NCBI GenBank assembly: GCA_945867725.1
Contig: CAMBJI010000116.1
Location: forward strand, 1-6,608
DNA: 6,608 nucleotides
Origin: Bordetella parapertussis
GTDB taxonomy: Bacteria > Pseudomonadota > Gammaproteobacteria > Burkholderiales > Burkholderiaceae_D
Direction: 5' to 3'
The notes beneath the pieces were generated by a model. That model was given only the letters and a program-made list of their open reading frames with translations, was not told the origin of the DNA and made no database searches. The translations under genes were made by a program, and so were the position numbers. Shown here one piece after another: positions 1 to 6,465 of the stretch; within the stretch, counting starts at the first letter, position 1; every line of letters starts with the position of its first letter.

Positions 1-254
1 TCCAGCGCATCAGCAGAGACCGGACGCTTGCGCAAGGCCAGCATCAGACTGCCGCGCAGCTTGGACGACTCGAACTCGGTACGGCTGCCATTTTTCTTGA
101 CGATGACAGGCATCGCAAGCTCGATACGCTCATAAGTCGTGAAACGCTTATCGCATTGAATACAGCGACGGCGACGACGTGTGATGTCGCCCTCCTCCGA
201 GGTTCGCGTATCAATGACCTGGGTGTCTTCGCGATGGCAGAAAGGACAATGCAT
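1..254 (-). CDS. nrdR: Transcriptional repressor NrdR (partial, C-terminus beyond window)
   Basis: NrdR represses ribonucleotide reductase genes by binding NrdR boxes in response to the ATP/dATP balance; it acts in the cytosol on DNA. The first 84 codons are visible. They start MHCPFC and contain a zinc ribbon with Cys3, Cys6, Cys31 and Cys34, the DTxVIDTR segment (10-17), an arginine run (26-30) before Cys31, and RFTTYE (37-42). This matches the family N-terminus residue for residue in spacing. The ATP-cone domain begins near residue 49 with PVIVKKNG and is cut by the window edge. The ATG at 254 is preceded by AAAGGAG (269-263) with an 8-nt spacer. The gene lies 27 nt downstream of glyA with no terminator between, so the two are probably co-transcribed, an arrangement common in proteobacteria. 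No NrdR box was seen in the window. The identification is firm; only the C-terminal end is unseen. Confidence 0.97.
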   Translation of the reverse strand, partial: MHCPFCHREDTQVIDTRTSEEGDITRRRRRCIQCDKRFTTYERIELAMPVIVKKNGSRTEFESSKLRGSLMLALRKRPVSADAL

Positions 255-281
255 TCGGCAATCTCCTTTCTGCGAATCGAC

Positions 282-1532
282 TTAAGCCTGATAAACAGGA
301 AATTTATCGGTCAGCTCTTTGACACCCGCTCTGACGCAATCAATATTGCCGGCATCATGGGGGTTATCAAGGACATCAGCAATCAGATGACCCACGCGTG
401 TCGCTTCGGCCTCACCAAAACCCCGCGTGGTCATTGCCGGGGAACCCAAACGTATGCCACTGGTGATCATCGCTTTTTCCGGATCGTTGGGGATGCCGTT
501 CTTGTTGCAGGTGATGTGGGCAGAGCCGAGTACGGCCTCCGCTTCTTTGCCTGTCATTTTCTTGGCGCGCAGATCGACCAACATGACATGCGACTCGGTA
601 CGACCGCTGACGATACGCAGACCGCGCGTGATCAGTGCTTTGGCAAGTGCGTCCGCATTCGTGAGGACTTGCTGCTGATAGATTTTGAAAGAAGGCTGCA
701 GTGCTTCATGGAAGGCGACTGCCTTGCCAGCGATGACATGCATCAGCGGGCCGCCCTGCAAGCCAGGGAAAATCGCGCTGTTGATTTTCTTTGCCATGTT
801 TTCGTCATTCATCAGAATGATGCCGCCGCGTGGTCCGCGCAGGCTCTTGTGCGTGGTTGAGGTCACCACATCTGCATGCGGCACAGGATTCGGATAGACA
901 CCACCGGCAATCAGACCCGAGTAGTGCGCCATATCCACCAAAAAGTACGCGCCCACATCTTTTGCGACTTTCGCAAAACGTGCCCAATCAATTTTCAGCG
1001 AGTACGCAGACGCACCGGCAATGATCAGTTTGGGTTTGTGCTCGTGGGCAGTGCGCTCCATGGCGTCGTAGTCGATCTCTTCTTTGTCGTTCAAGCCGTA
1101 GCTGACAACGTTGAACCATTTGCCGCTCATGTTCAGATGCATGCCGTGCGTGAGGTGACCGCCTTCGGCCAGCGACATGCCCATGATGGTGTCACCAGGA
1201 TTGAGCAAGGCAAGAAACACCGCTTGATTGGCTTGCGAACCTGAGTTCGCCTGCACGTTGGCGAAATTCGCGCCGTACAGTTGCTTGAGACGCTCAATCG
1301 CCAGACTCTCGGCGATATCGACGAATTCACAGCCGCCGTAATAGCGCTTGCCGGGATAACCTTCCGCGTACTTGTTGGTTAATTGCGAGCCCTGCGCTTC
1401 CATAACGGCAGGCGAGGCATAGTTTTCGGAGGCAATCAGCTCGATATGGTCTTGCTGGCGCTGATTTTCTTTCTGAATCGCCGACCACAAATCAGGGTCG
1501 ACGCGGGCAATCGTTTGGTCTCTCGAAAACAT
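282..1532 (-). CDS. glyA: Serine hydroxymethyltransferase
   Basis: This PLP enzyme converts L-serine and tetrahydrofolate to glycine and 5,10-methylenetetrahydrofolate, the main cytosolic source of one-carbon units; the family also cleaves L-allo-threonine. The 416-residue product has the usual family length. Lys229, in the [13 protein letters not shown] segment, is the PLP Schiff-base lysine and has the same number as in E. coli. Other family signatures are [10 protein letters not shown] (31-40), [13 protein letters not shown] (55-67), NSGSQAN (96-102), and [12 protein letters not shown] (200-211) with Asp200 expected to bind the PLP pyridine nitrogen. The ATG at 1532 is chosen because GGAG at 1542-1539 sits 6 nt upstream; an in-frame TTG at 1544 would overlap that site and add four atypical residues. 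The gene heads a probable glyA-nrdR transcript with a predicted promoter at 1728-1700 and a leader of about 160 nt holding a strong hairpin. No truncation or missing active-site residue was seen. Confidence 0.98.
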   Translation of the reverse strand: MFSRDQTIARVDPDLWSAIQKENQRQQDHIELIASENYASPAVMEAQGSQLTNKYAEGYPGKRYYGGCEFVDIAESLAIERLKQLYGANFANVQANSGSQANQAVFLALLNPGDTIMGMSLAEGGHLTHGMHLNMSGKWFNVVSYGLNDKEEIDYDAMERTAHEHKPKLIIAGASAYSLKIDWARFAKVAKDVGAYFLVDMAHYSGLIAGGVYPNPVPHADVVTSTTHKSLRGPRGGIILMNDENMAKKINSAIFPGLQGGPLMHVIAGKAVAFHEALQPSFKIYQQQVLTNADALAKALITRGLRIVSGRTESHVMLVDLRAKKMTGKEAEAVLGSAHITCNKNGIPNDPEKAMITSGIRLGSPAMTTRGFGEAEATRVGHLIADVLDNPHDAGNIDCVRAGVKELTDKFPVYQA

Positions 1533-1538
1533 GAAACA

Positions 1539-1542
1539 CTCC
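1539..1542 (-). promoter_or_regulatory. Ribosome binding site that fixes the glyA start
   Basis: Read on the minus strand, GGAG stands 6 nt before the ATG at 1532. It overlaps the in-frame upstream TTG at 1544, so that longer start is very unlikely to be used. Confidence 0.8.
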
Positions 1543-1641
1543 AAAAGGTGGGGAATGGGTTATTGCTGAACCATGAGGCGCGCGGACTGTACATGCGCCA
1601 AAGCACAGGGTCTGACAAGCTGGCCCGCAGGACAATAAGTC

Positions 1642-1677
1642 AACCAGCCAACCCGACCGGACCGGGTTTGGCCGGTT
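1642..1677 (-). other. Strong bulged hairpin in the predicted glyA leader RNA
   Basis: On the minus strand, AACCGGCC, a bulged A and AACCCG pair with CGGGTT and GGCTGGTT across a 7-nt loop (GTCCGGT). This gives 14 paired positions, one of them G-U. In plus-strand coordinates the arms are 1642-1655 and 1663-1677, with the bulge at 1669. The G-U pair of the minus-strand RNA would be an A-C mismatch in plus-strand RNA, which favours a role on the glyA transcript. It starts roughly 16 nt after the start site predicted from the promoter at 1700-1728. No U-tract follows on the minus strand, so it does not look like a simple intrinsic terminator. It could protect the 5' end, bind a regulator, or be an unrecognised leader element. 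It resembles no riboswitch I know. The structure is seen in the sequence; its function is inference. Confidence 0.55.
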
Positions 1678-1699
1678 TTGCCGAACAAAATAGGGCTCG

Positions 1700-1728
1700 A
1701 TTCTATTAGACGGACCGTTTTTCATCAA
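1700..1728 (-). promoter_or_regulatory. Predicted sigma-70-type promoter for glyA-nrdR
   Basis: The minus strand carries a -35 element TTGATG (1728-1723; 4 of 6 matches to TTGACA), a 17-nt spacer, and a -10 element TAGAAT (1705-1700; 5 of 6 matches to TATAAT). It points to glyA, with transcription expected to start near 1693, giving a leader of about 160 nt. It is the best promoter-like match I found in the intergenic region by eye on either strand. No MetR-type TGAA-N5-TTCA site was seen. Confidence 0.6.
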
Positions 1729-1747
1729 GGACACACCCGAAACGGTC
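1713..1747. repeat. 8-bp perfect inverted repeat flanking the glyA -35 element (possible operator)
   Basis: GACCGTTT at 1713-1720 is repeated in inverted form as AAACGGTC at 1740-1747, with a 19-nt gap. The left arm lies in the spacer of the predicted glyA promoter, and the right arm lies where the -35 region of the rightward promoter would fall. Both arms are upstream of both predicted start sites, so any role would be as DNA. The 27-bp spacing between arm centres does not fit a standard adjacent-half-site operator, and an 8-bp match can arise by chance in a region this size. Confidence 0.35.
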
Positions 1748-1759
1748 ACCTATTTCAGC

Positions 1760-1765
1760 TAAAAT
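1760..1765 (+). promoter_or_regulatory. Candidate -10 element for the dehydrogenase-ybgC-tol genes
   Basis: TAAAAT matches the sigma-70 -10 consensus at 5 of 6 positions and would place a start near 1772, about 43 nt before the ATG at 1815. The expected -35 position (around 1737-1742, CCGAAA) is a poor match, so the promoter would be weak or need an activator. Transcription of the tol genes may also come from internal promoters that I could not identify. Confidence 0.3.
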
Positions 1766-1803
1766 TCGGCCCAGCCACAGATCCTTGGCAACCCCTCATC
1801 TTC

Positions 1804-1807
1804 GGAG
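1804..1807 (+). promoter_or_regulatory. Ribosome binding site that fixes the dehydrogenase start
   Basis: GGAG lies 7 nt before the ATG at 1815. This supports that start over an in-frame TTG at 1785, which would add ten residues ahead of the beta strand that normally opens the Rossmann fold. Confidence 0.7.
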
Positions 1808-1814
1808 CCTTCTC

Positions 1815-2564
1815 ATGATCGTAATGATTACCGGCGCCAGTGCTGGTTTTGGTGCCGCCATGGCACGCAAATTCGTCCAGACCGGGCACAGAGTCATTGC
1901 CGCCGCACGTCGTACTGAACGCCTTGACGCGCTGGCAAAAGAATTAGGCAAGAACCTGCTTCCGGTCGCACTGGATGTGACCGACAAATCCTCCATTGAT
2001 CAGGCGCTGGCCTCTCTGCCAGCAGATTGGCAGGACATTGACGTGCTGATCAATAACGCCGGGCTGGCGCTGGGACTGGAGCCGGCGCACGAAGCGCATC
2101 TGAGCGATTGGGACACCATGATCGCCACGAATTGCACTGGCCTCGTTACCATTACCCGGGCGGTTTTGCCGCGGATGGTCACGCGCGGCTCTGGCCTGGT
2201 GATTAATCTCGGTTCGGTGGCCGGTGCCTATCCTTACCCGGGTGGCAATGTCTACGGTGCGACCAAAGCCTTCGTGGATCAGTTCACGCTGAATCTGCGT
2301 GCCGATCTGGTAGGCACCGGCGTGCGCGCTACCAACATCGCGCCCGGTATGTCGGGCGGCACCGAGTTTTCCAATGTCCGCTTCAAGGGCGACGATGCCG
2401 CCGCAGCCAAGGTCTATCAGGGCGCCATGGCGCTGACGCCGGAAGATGTGGCTGACGCGGCATGGTGGGTGGCCAATCTGCCACCGCACGTGAACATCAA
2501 CGGCATTGAGATGATGCCGACCTGTCAGGGCTTTTCGCCGTTCACGATCAAGCGTACCGGCTGA
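1815..2564 (+). CDS. ydfG: YdfG-type NADP-dependent short-chain dehydrogenase (3-hydroxy acid / L-allo-threonine / serine dehydrogenase)
   Basis: This cytosolic classical SDR is 249 aa, almost identical in length to E. coli YdfG (248). Known members oxidise L-serine, L-allo-threonine and related 3-hydroxy acids with NADP+, and reduce malonic semialdehyde. The cofactor motif TGASAGFG is at 6-13, the arginine pair after the second strand (ARR, 31-33) fits NADP preference, NNAG is at 80-83, and the catalytic triad is Ser134, Tyr147 (YGATK) and Lys151, at the same numbers as in E. coli. Family-specific segments GLALGLEPAH (83-92), GGTEFSNVRFKGDD (181-194) and HVNINGIEMMP (225-235) separate it from generic SDRs. 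It begins 282 nt from the divergent glyA and ends 3 nt before ybgC, so it is probably the first gene of the ybgC-tol transcript. Family assignment is strong; the physiological substrate is not shown by sequence. Confidence 0.9.
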   Translation: MIVMITGASAGFGAAMARKFVQTGHRVIAAARRTERLDALAKELGKNLLPVALDVTDKSSIDQALASLPADWQDIDVLINNAGLALGLEPAHEAHLSDWDTMIATNCTGLVTITRAVLPRMVTRGSGLVINLGSVAGAYPYPGGNVYGATKAFVDQFTLNLRADLVGTGVRATNIAPGMSGGTEFSNVRFKGDDAAAAKVYQGAMALTPEDVADAAWWVANLPPHVNINGIEMMPTCQGFSPFTIKRTG

Positions 2565-2567
2565 CCC

Positions 2568-3011
2568 ATGGGCAGCGCATTTCGCTGGCCACTGCGGGTG
2601 TATTACGAAGATACTGACGCTGGCGGTATCGTGTTCTATGCCAATTACCTGAAGTTTTTCGAGCGGGCGCGCACCGAATGGCTGCGCGCTGCGGGCGTTG
2701 GCCAGCAGCAGCTATCAAGTGAAACAAAATGTATGTTTGTAGTAAAAAGTACGTCCATCGATTACCATGCGCCAGCGAAACTCGATGATCGTCTGGAGGT
2801 CAGCGTGGAGATACAAAAGCTGGGACGTGCTTCGGTCCTGTTCACGCAGGAAGCCTGGTGCACGAACGACCACAACCCCGTACTGCTTTGCTCAGGCAGT
2901 ATCCGCGTCGGATGCGTGGACATGACGTCGCTGCGACCCGCAGGCATTCCTGCCTCCGTATTTATAAAAATCAGTAACGCAAATGCCTCCTTGCTCACCA
3001 CCGGTCCCTGA
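2568..3011 (+). CDS. ybgC: Tol-Pal-associated acyl-CoA thioesterase YbgC
   Basis: This is a 147-residue hotdog-fold thioesterase of the YbgC/4-hydroxybenzoyl-CoA thioesterase family. Members hydrolyse acyl-CoA thioesters in the cytosol; in E. coli YbgC acts near the inner membrane and is linked to phospholipid metabolism. The signature YYEDTDAGGIVFYANYLKFF (12-31) is followed by ERARTEWLR (32-40). Asp17 corresponds to the catalytic Asp18 of E. coli YbgC. The second conserved block, IDYHAPAKLDDRLEV, is at 64-78. The ATG is 3 nt after the stop of the dehydrogenase gene and has no clear Shine-Dalgarno site, which suggests translational coupling. It occupies the usual first position of the tol cluster. 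The last 25 or so residues fit the family poorly, as is common there. Confidence 0.95.
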   Translation: MGSAFRWPLRVYYEDTDAGGIVFYANYLKFFERARTEWLRAAGVGQQQLSSETKCMFVVKSTSIDYHAPAKLDDRLEVSVEIQKLGRASVLFTQEAWCTNDHNPVLLCSGSIRVGCVDMTSLRPAGIPASVFIKISNANASLLTTGP

Positions 3012-3053
3012 AACCATTCACGGCGCCGACTTATTTCCTATCGAAGATCTGCT

Positions 3054-3748
<695 letters not shown>

Positions 3749-3749
<1 letters not shown>

Positions 3750-4180
3750 TGACCACCTCAAGTATGCGCAGCACGCGCACGCGGAAATTCAAATCCGACA
3801 TCAATGTCGTTCCCTACATTGATGTCATGCTGGTGCTTCTGATTATCTTTATGGTCGTTGCACCACTAACCACGCCCAGCACGATCGACTTGCCTAAAGC
3901 GGGACGTTCTACCCAGCCACCAACGGATTACATTGAAATTGAGCTCAAGGCAGATGGTTCGGGCAGCATCGGCATTCATGGTCAGTCGGATAATAAGGGC
4001 TATGAGCAAGCACGCCAGCGCGAAGACCTGATGAAACGACTGGCGGCAATTCACGACAAGCATCCAGATCTGCCCCTGATGATTTCCGCAGATAAAAACA
4101 TCAAGTACGACGACGTGGTCCAGACGATTGCGCAGGCCAACAAGACCGGCATCGCGCGCGTTGGGCTCTCCGCACGGTGA
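3749..4180 (+). CDS. tolR: Tol-Pal system protein TolR
   Basis: TolR is the ExbD-type partner of TolQ. It has a short cytosolic N-terminus, one membrane helix (about 20-40) and a periplasmic domain thought to contact peptidoglycan. The 143 residues match the family length (142 in E. coli). The motif SDINVVPYIDVMLVLLIIFM (16-35) contains Asp25, the proton-relay residue equivalent to E. coli Asp23. The periplasmic part ends in MISADKNIKYDDVVQTIAQA (111-130), typical of ExbD/TolR. The start codon shares its first base with the tolQ stop, a 1-nt overlap that suggests translational coupling and fixed TolQ/TolR output. The TGA stop lies inside the putative ribosome site of tolA. Confidence 0.97.
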
Positions 4181-4190
4181 TTCTGCGTTG
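4176..4190 (+). promoter_or_regulatory. Inferred tolA start region: GGTGA site and TTG start
   Basis: GGTGA (4176-4180) lies 7 nt before an in-frame TTG (4188-4190) and contains the tolR stop. No in-frame ATG or GTG occurs between the tolR stop and the TolA membrane helix; the nearest GTG codons are inside the helix (4242 and 4245). TTG is therefore the best supported start. Confidence 0.6.
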
Positions 4191-5087
4191 AGCCCGCAGG
4201 TCATTCCCTGCACCATTCCGCCCGAGCCACATCAGTGGCGCTCGGTGGTGTTGGCACTGCTGGTGCACCTCGCGCTGCTCGCCTTCTTGTGGGTAGGTGT
4301 GTCATGGCAAAGTCTGACGCCGACCACCGTCGAAGCAGAAATCTGGGACATAAAGTCGCGCGACGCTGCGCCTCCCCCTCCTGAGCCAGAGCCTGTGCCC
4401 GAACCACCGAAGCCCGTGCCGGAAACCAAGCCACCCGTACCCGAAGTCGCACCGGAACCACCCAAGGCCAAGCTAGCCGATCCTGATATTGCGCTCGAGC
4501 AGGATAAAAAACGCAAGCAGGAAAAGGAAAGGGAAAGGCTGGTCGAAGAAAAACTGGCTGAAGAAAAACAAAAACGCGAAGAGCAGGAGAAAAAACAAAT
4601 CGCTGAAGAGCAAAAGCGTCAAAAAGAAGAGCAGGCACAGAAAGACAAGAAAAAACTCGACGAAGAACTGAAGCGCAAACAGGATGCCGCGGCGGCCGAA
4701 GAGCAGAGACGTAAACAGGAACAAGCCGCTGAGAAACCGAAAAAGGTCCGCAGTGCCGAAGATCTGGAGAGGATACTGAGCCAAGCCGGGGATGGCGAGG
4801 CTGGCACGGCCGACAAAAAAATGGTCGCAGCCGGCTCTGATTGCGAGCTCTACCTCGGGAAAACGGTAAAATCCAACACCAGTTTCCCCGATATGCCTGG
4901 CAACCCCGTGGTGACGGTCGGCATACAGTTAACGGCGAGCCGGATGCTAGACGTTGTAAAAGTGGTCCAGCCGTCCGAAAACTTGGCGTTTGACCGACAA
5001 GTCGAAAGGGGCCTACGCAAATCGGGTCAGTTTCCGGCAGATTGCCCAAGAGACTTCACGTACTCGCACTTTTTGAAACCTCGATGA
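4188..5087 (+). CDS. tolA: Tol-Pal system protein TolA, inner-membrane-anchored periplasm-spanning energy transducer
   Basis: TolA is moved by TolQ-TolR and reaches across the periplasm to contact TolB, Pal and porins. With the TTG start it has 299 residues, shorter than E. coli TolA (421) because the central helix is shorter. Domains: cytosolic N-terminus 1-18 (PPEPHQWRS); one membrane helix at about 19-38; proline-rich linker 62-93 with PPPPEPEPVPEPP; highly charged Lys/Glu/Gln helix from about 104 to 195; and a C-terminal globular domain at about 216-299 containing FPDMPGNPVVTVGIQL (233-248). That domain has two cysteines, Cys219 and Cys286, near its two ends, possibly a periplasmic disulfide. 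The gene is sandwiched between tolR (7-nt gap) and tolB (10-nt gap). A-rich codon runs in the charged region, including seven A at 4815-4821, do not break the frame. Function is certain from context and architecture; the exact start is less so. Confidence 0.95.
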   Translation: MSPQVIPCTIPPEPHQWRSVVLALLVHLALLAFLWVGVSWQSLTPTTVEAEIWDIKSRDAAPPPPEPEPVPEPPKPVPETKPPVPEVAPEPPKAKLADPDIALEQDKKRKQEKERERLVEEKLAEEKQKREEQEKKQIAEEQKRQKEEQAQKDKKKLDEELKRKQDAAAAEEQRRKQEQAAEKPKKVRSAEDLERILSQAGDGEAGTADKKMVAAGSDCELYLGKTVKSNTSFPDMPGNPVVTVGIQLTASRMLDVVKVVQPSENLAFDRQVERGLRKSGQFPADCPRDFTYSHFLKPR

Positions 5088-5097
5088 AATCGAACGC

Positions 5098-6369
5098 ATG
5101 AAAAAATATTTCTTGCAGTTTATCGCGCTGACGTTCTTGCTCGCTACCGGATCATCCGCTCTGGCACAGCTCAAAATAGAAGTCACGGGTGTGGGTTCAG
5201 ACCAGATCCCTATCAGCGTAGCCAATTTCGCCGATGACCTGCCCGGCGATCAGTCCATGAGCGCAATAGTCCGCGCCGATCTGGCCCGCAGTGGGCTGTT
5301 TCGCATCATCGAAAGCAAAGAAATCATTCCAGAGAATGCCCCGCTCGATTCCGCCACTTGGAAAGCGCGCGGCGCCGATGCCGTTGTGACCGGGAGCGTC
5401 ATTAGCGGCGCCGATGGGCGCATTGAAATCCGCTACCGGCTCAGGGACGTCACGAAAGCCAGCGACATTTCACAGCTCGAGATCAAAACACAAGCGCAGT
5501 TTTCGCGTACCGCTGCGCATCGTGTGGCCGATGACGTGTTTAACGCACTCACCGGCGTGCGTGGCACTTTTTCGACTCGCATTGCCTATGTCGCTAAATC
5601 GGGTTCGGAATACCGATTAGAAGTTACGGATTCTGATGGCGAGAATCTGTTCATCCCCTTTCGCTCAACTGAACCCATCATTTCGCCGGTCTGGTCACCG
5701 GATGGCAAAAAGCTGGCCTATGTCTCTTTCGACAACAAAAAGCCGATCGTCTACGTGCAAGAATTGGATAGCCGTCGACGCATCCCAGTCGCAAATTACA
5801 AAGGTAACAACTCGGCGCCCGCATGGTCACCCGACGGAAAAAAAATTGCCATTGCGTTATCGCGTGATGCGCTGACCCAGATTTACTTGATTAACGCCGA
5901 TGGATCCGACATCAAGCGACTGACCAAGAGTAACGGCATCGATACCGAGCCCTGCTTCTCGCCCGATGGCCAAACCATTTACTTCACCAGCGATCGTGGC
6001 GGCAGTCCGCAGATTTATCGAATGTCCGTTGAAGGAACAGATGTACGTAGGGTAACTTTCCGCAGTGATTACAGCATTAGCCCAACCGTGTCTGCTGACG
6101 GTAGAATGCTAGCCTATATCTCAGGGCGAGGTAAAAACTACCAACTTCACCTGCTCGACCTGACGACGAGCGCGGAGCGCTCGCTGTCGACGGCATCCCA
6201 TGATGAATCACCGAGCTTTGCGCCGAACAGTCGCTATATCGTTTATTCGAGCAACTCAGGTGGAAAAGGAGCACTGACCGTGGTGTCCACGGATGGCACT
6301 ACGCGGTACAGTCTGAGTACAAAAACATCGAATATCAGGGAACCAGCCTGGGGACCGTTTACAAAATAA
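5098..6369 (+). CDS. tolB: Tol-Pal system periplasmic beta-propeller protein TolB
   Basis: TolB is a soluble periplasmic protein that binds Pal through its propeller and TolA through its N-terminus, controlling when Pal is free to bind peptidoglycan. The 423 residues start with a signal peptide (KK at 2-3, hydrophobic core 4-17, probable cleavage after ALA at 23). The N-terminal alpha/beta domain covers about 24-155. A six-bladed propeller follows, seen as repeats near 196 (SPVWSPDG), 240 (APAWSPDG), 284 (EPCFSPDG), 328 (SPTVSADG), 371 (SPSFAPNS) and 415 (EPAWGP), with a period of 43-44 residues. The ATG lies 10 nt after the tolA stop and has a poor ribosome site, so coupling to tolA is likely. 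An uninterrupted run of eight A at 5838-5845 encodes two lysines. Length and domain order are normal. Confidence 0.98.
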   Translation: MKKYFLQFIALTFLLATGSSALAQLKIEVTGVGSDQIPISVANFADDLPGDQSMSAIVRADLARSGLFRIIESKEIIPENAPLDSATWKARGADAVVTGSVISGADGRIEIRYRLRDVTKASDISQLEIKTQAQFSRTAAHRVADDVFNALTGVRGTFSTRIAYVAKSGSEYRLEVTDSDGENLFIPFRSTEPIISPVWSPDGKKLAYVSFDNKKPIVYVQELDSRRRIPVANYKGNNSAPAWSPDGKKIAIALSRDALTQIYLINADGSDIKRLTKSNGIDTEPCFSPDGQTIYFTSDRGGSPQIYRMSVEGTDVRRVTFRSDYSISPTVSADGRMLAYISGRGKNYQLHLLDLTTSAERSLSTASHDESPSFAPNSRYIVYSSNSGGKGALTVVSTDGTTRYSLSTKTSNIREPAWGPFTK

Positions 6370-6452
6370 TCACATTTGTCCACAATCCGGCAAGGATCAA
6401 AAGCTACCTATTGCCTTTGCGACGAACGTACCACCCGAACTGTTTTAAAACC

Positions 6453-6459
6453 AAGGAGG
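6453..6459 (+). promoter_or_regulatory. Near-consensus ribosome binding site of pal
   Basis: AAGGAGG ends 6 nt before the pal ATG at 6466. It is the strongest Shine-Dalgarno match in the window, whereas tolQ, tolB and ybgC have weak ones. This fits the known high abundance of Pal relative to the other Tol proteins. The 96-nt spacer before pal (6370-6465) shows no convincing promoter and only a weak hairpin (GGCAA 6389-6393 with TTGCC 6411-6415). Confidence 0.85.
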
Positions 6460-6465
6460 AAAACT

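Noticed and set aside
156..860. Open frame of 234 codons on the plus strand across nrdR and glyA
   Set aside because: It lies antisense to two genes with unmistakable motifs and crosses their boundary; its product has no recognisable domain.
1642..1680. Reading the intergenic hairpin as a plus-strand intrinsic terminator
   Set aside because: It is followed by only TTTTG on the plus strand, no rightward gene ends upstream of it, and the stem has an A-C mismatch in that orientation.
1533..1700. Glycine or tetrahydrofolate riboswitch in the glyA leader
   Set aside because: Considered because of the enzyme encoded, but I could not match any conserved core of those riboswitch classes; only the hairpin is supported.
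1944..2489. Open frame of 181 codons on the minus strand opposite the dehydrogenase
   Set aside because: Shadow of a conserved SDR gene; its His/Arg-rich product has no recognisable domain or ribosome site.
4128..4187. Longer TolA starting at the TTG at 4128
   Set aside because: It would overlap tolR by 53 nt and add an Arg/Pro-rich stretch unlike TolA N-termini. The TTG at 4188 has a better placed ribosome site.
4650..4655. Programmed frameshift at the A-run in the tolA coiled-coil region
   Set aside because: The run AAA AAA CTC is not in the phase needed for a -1 slippery heptamer, and the zero frame reads through to a normal TolA C-terminus.
4201..5049. Long open frame (282 codons) on the minus strand opposite tolA
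   Set aside because: It is the mirror of the Lys/Glu-rich and Pro-rich TolA codons, has low-complexity Phe/Leu/Arg/Pro content, no family resemblance and no ribosome site. TolA on the plus strand explains the region.
6389..6415. Hairpin between tolB and pal as a terminator
   Set aside because: The stem has only five clear pairs, a large loop and no U-tract, so it is unlikely to stop transcription.
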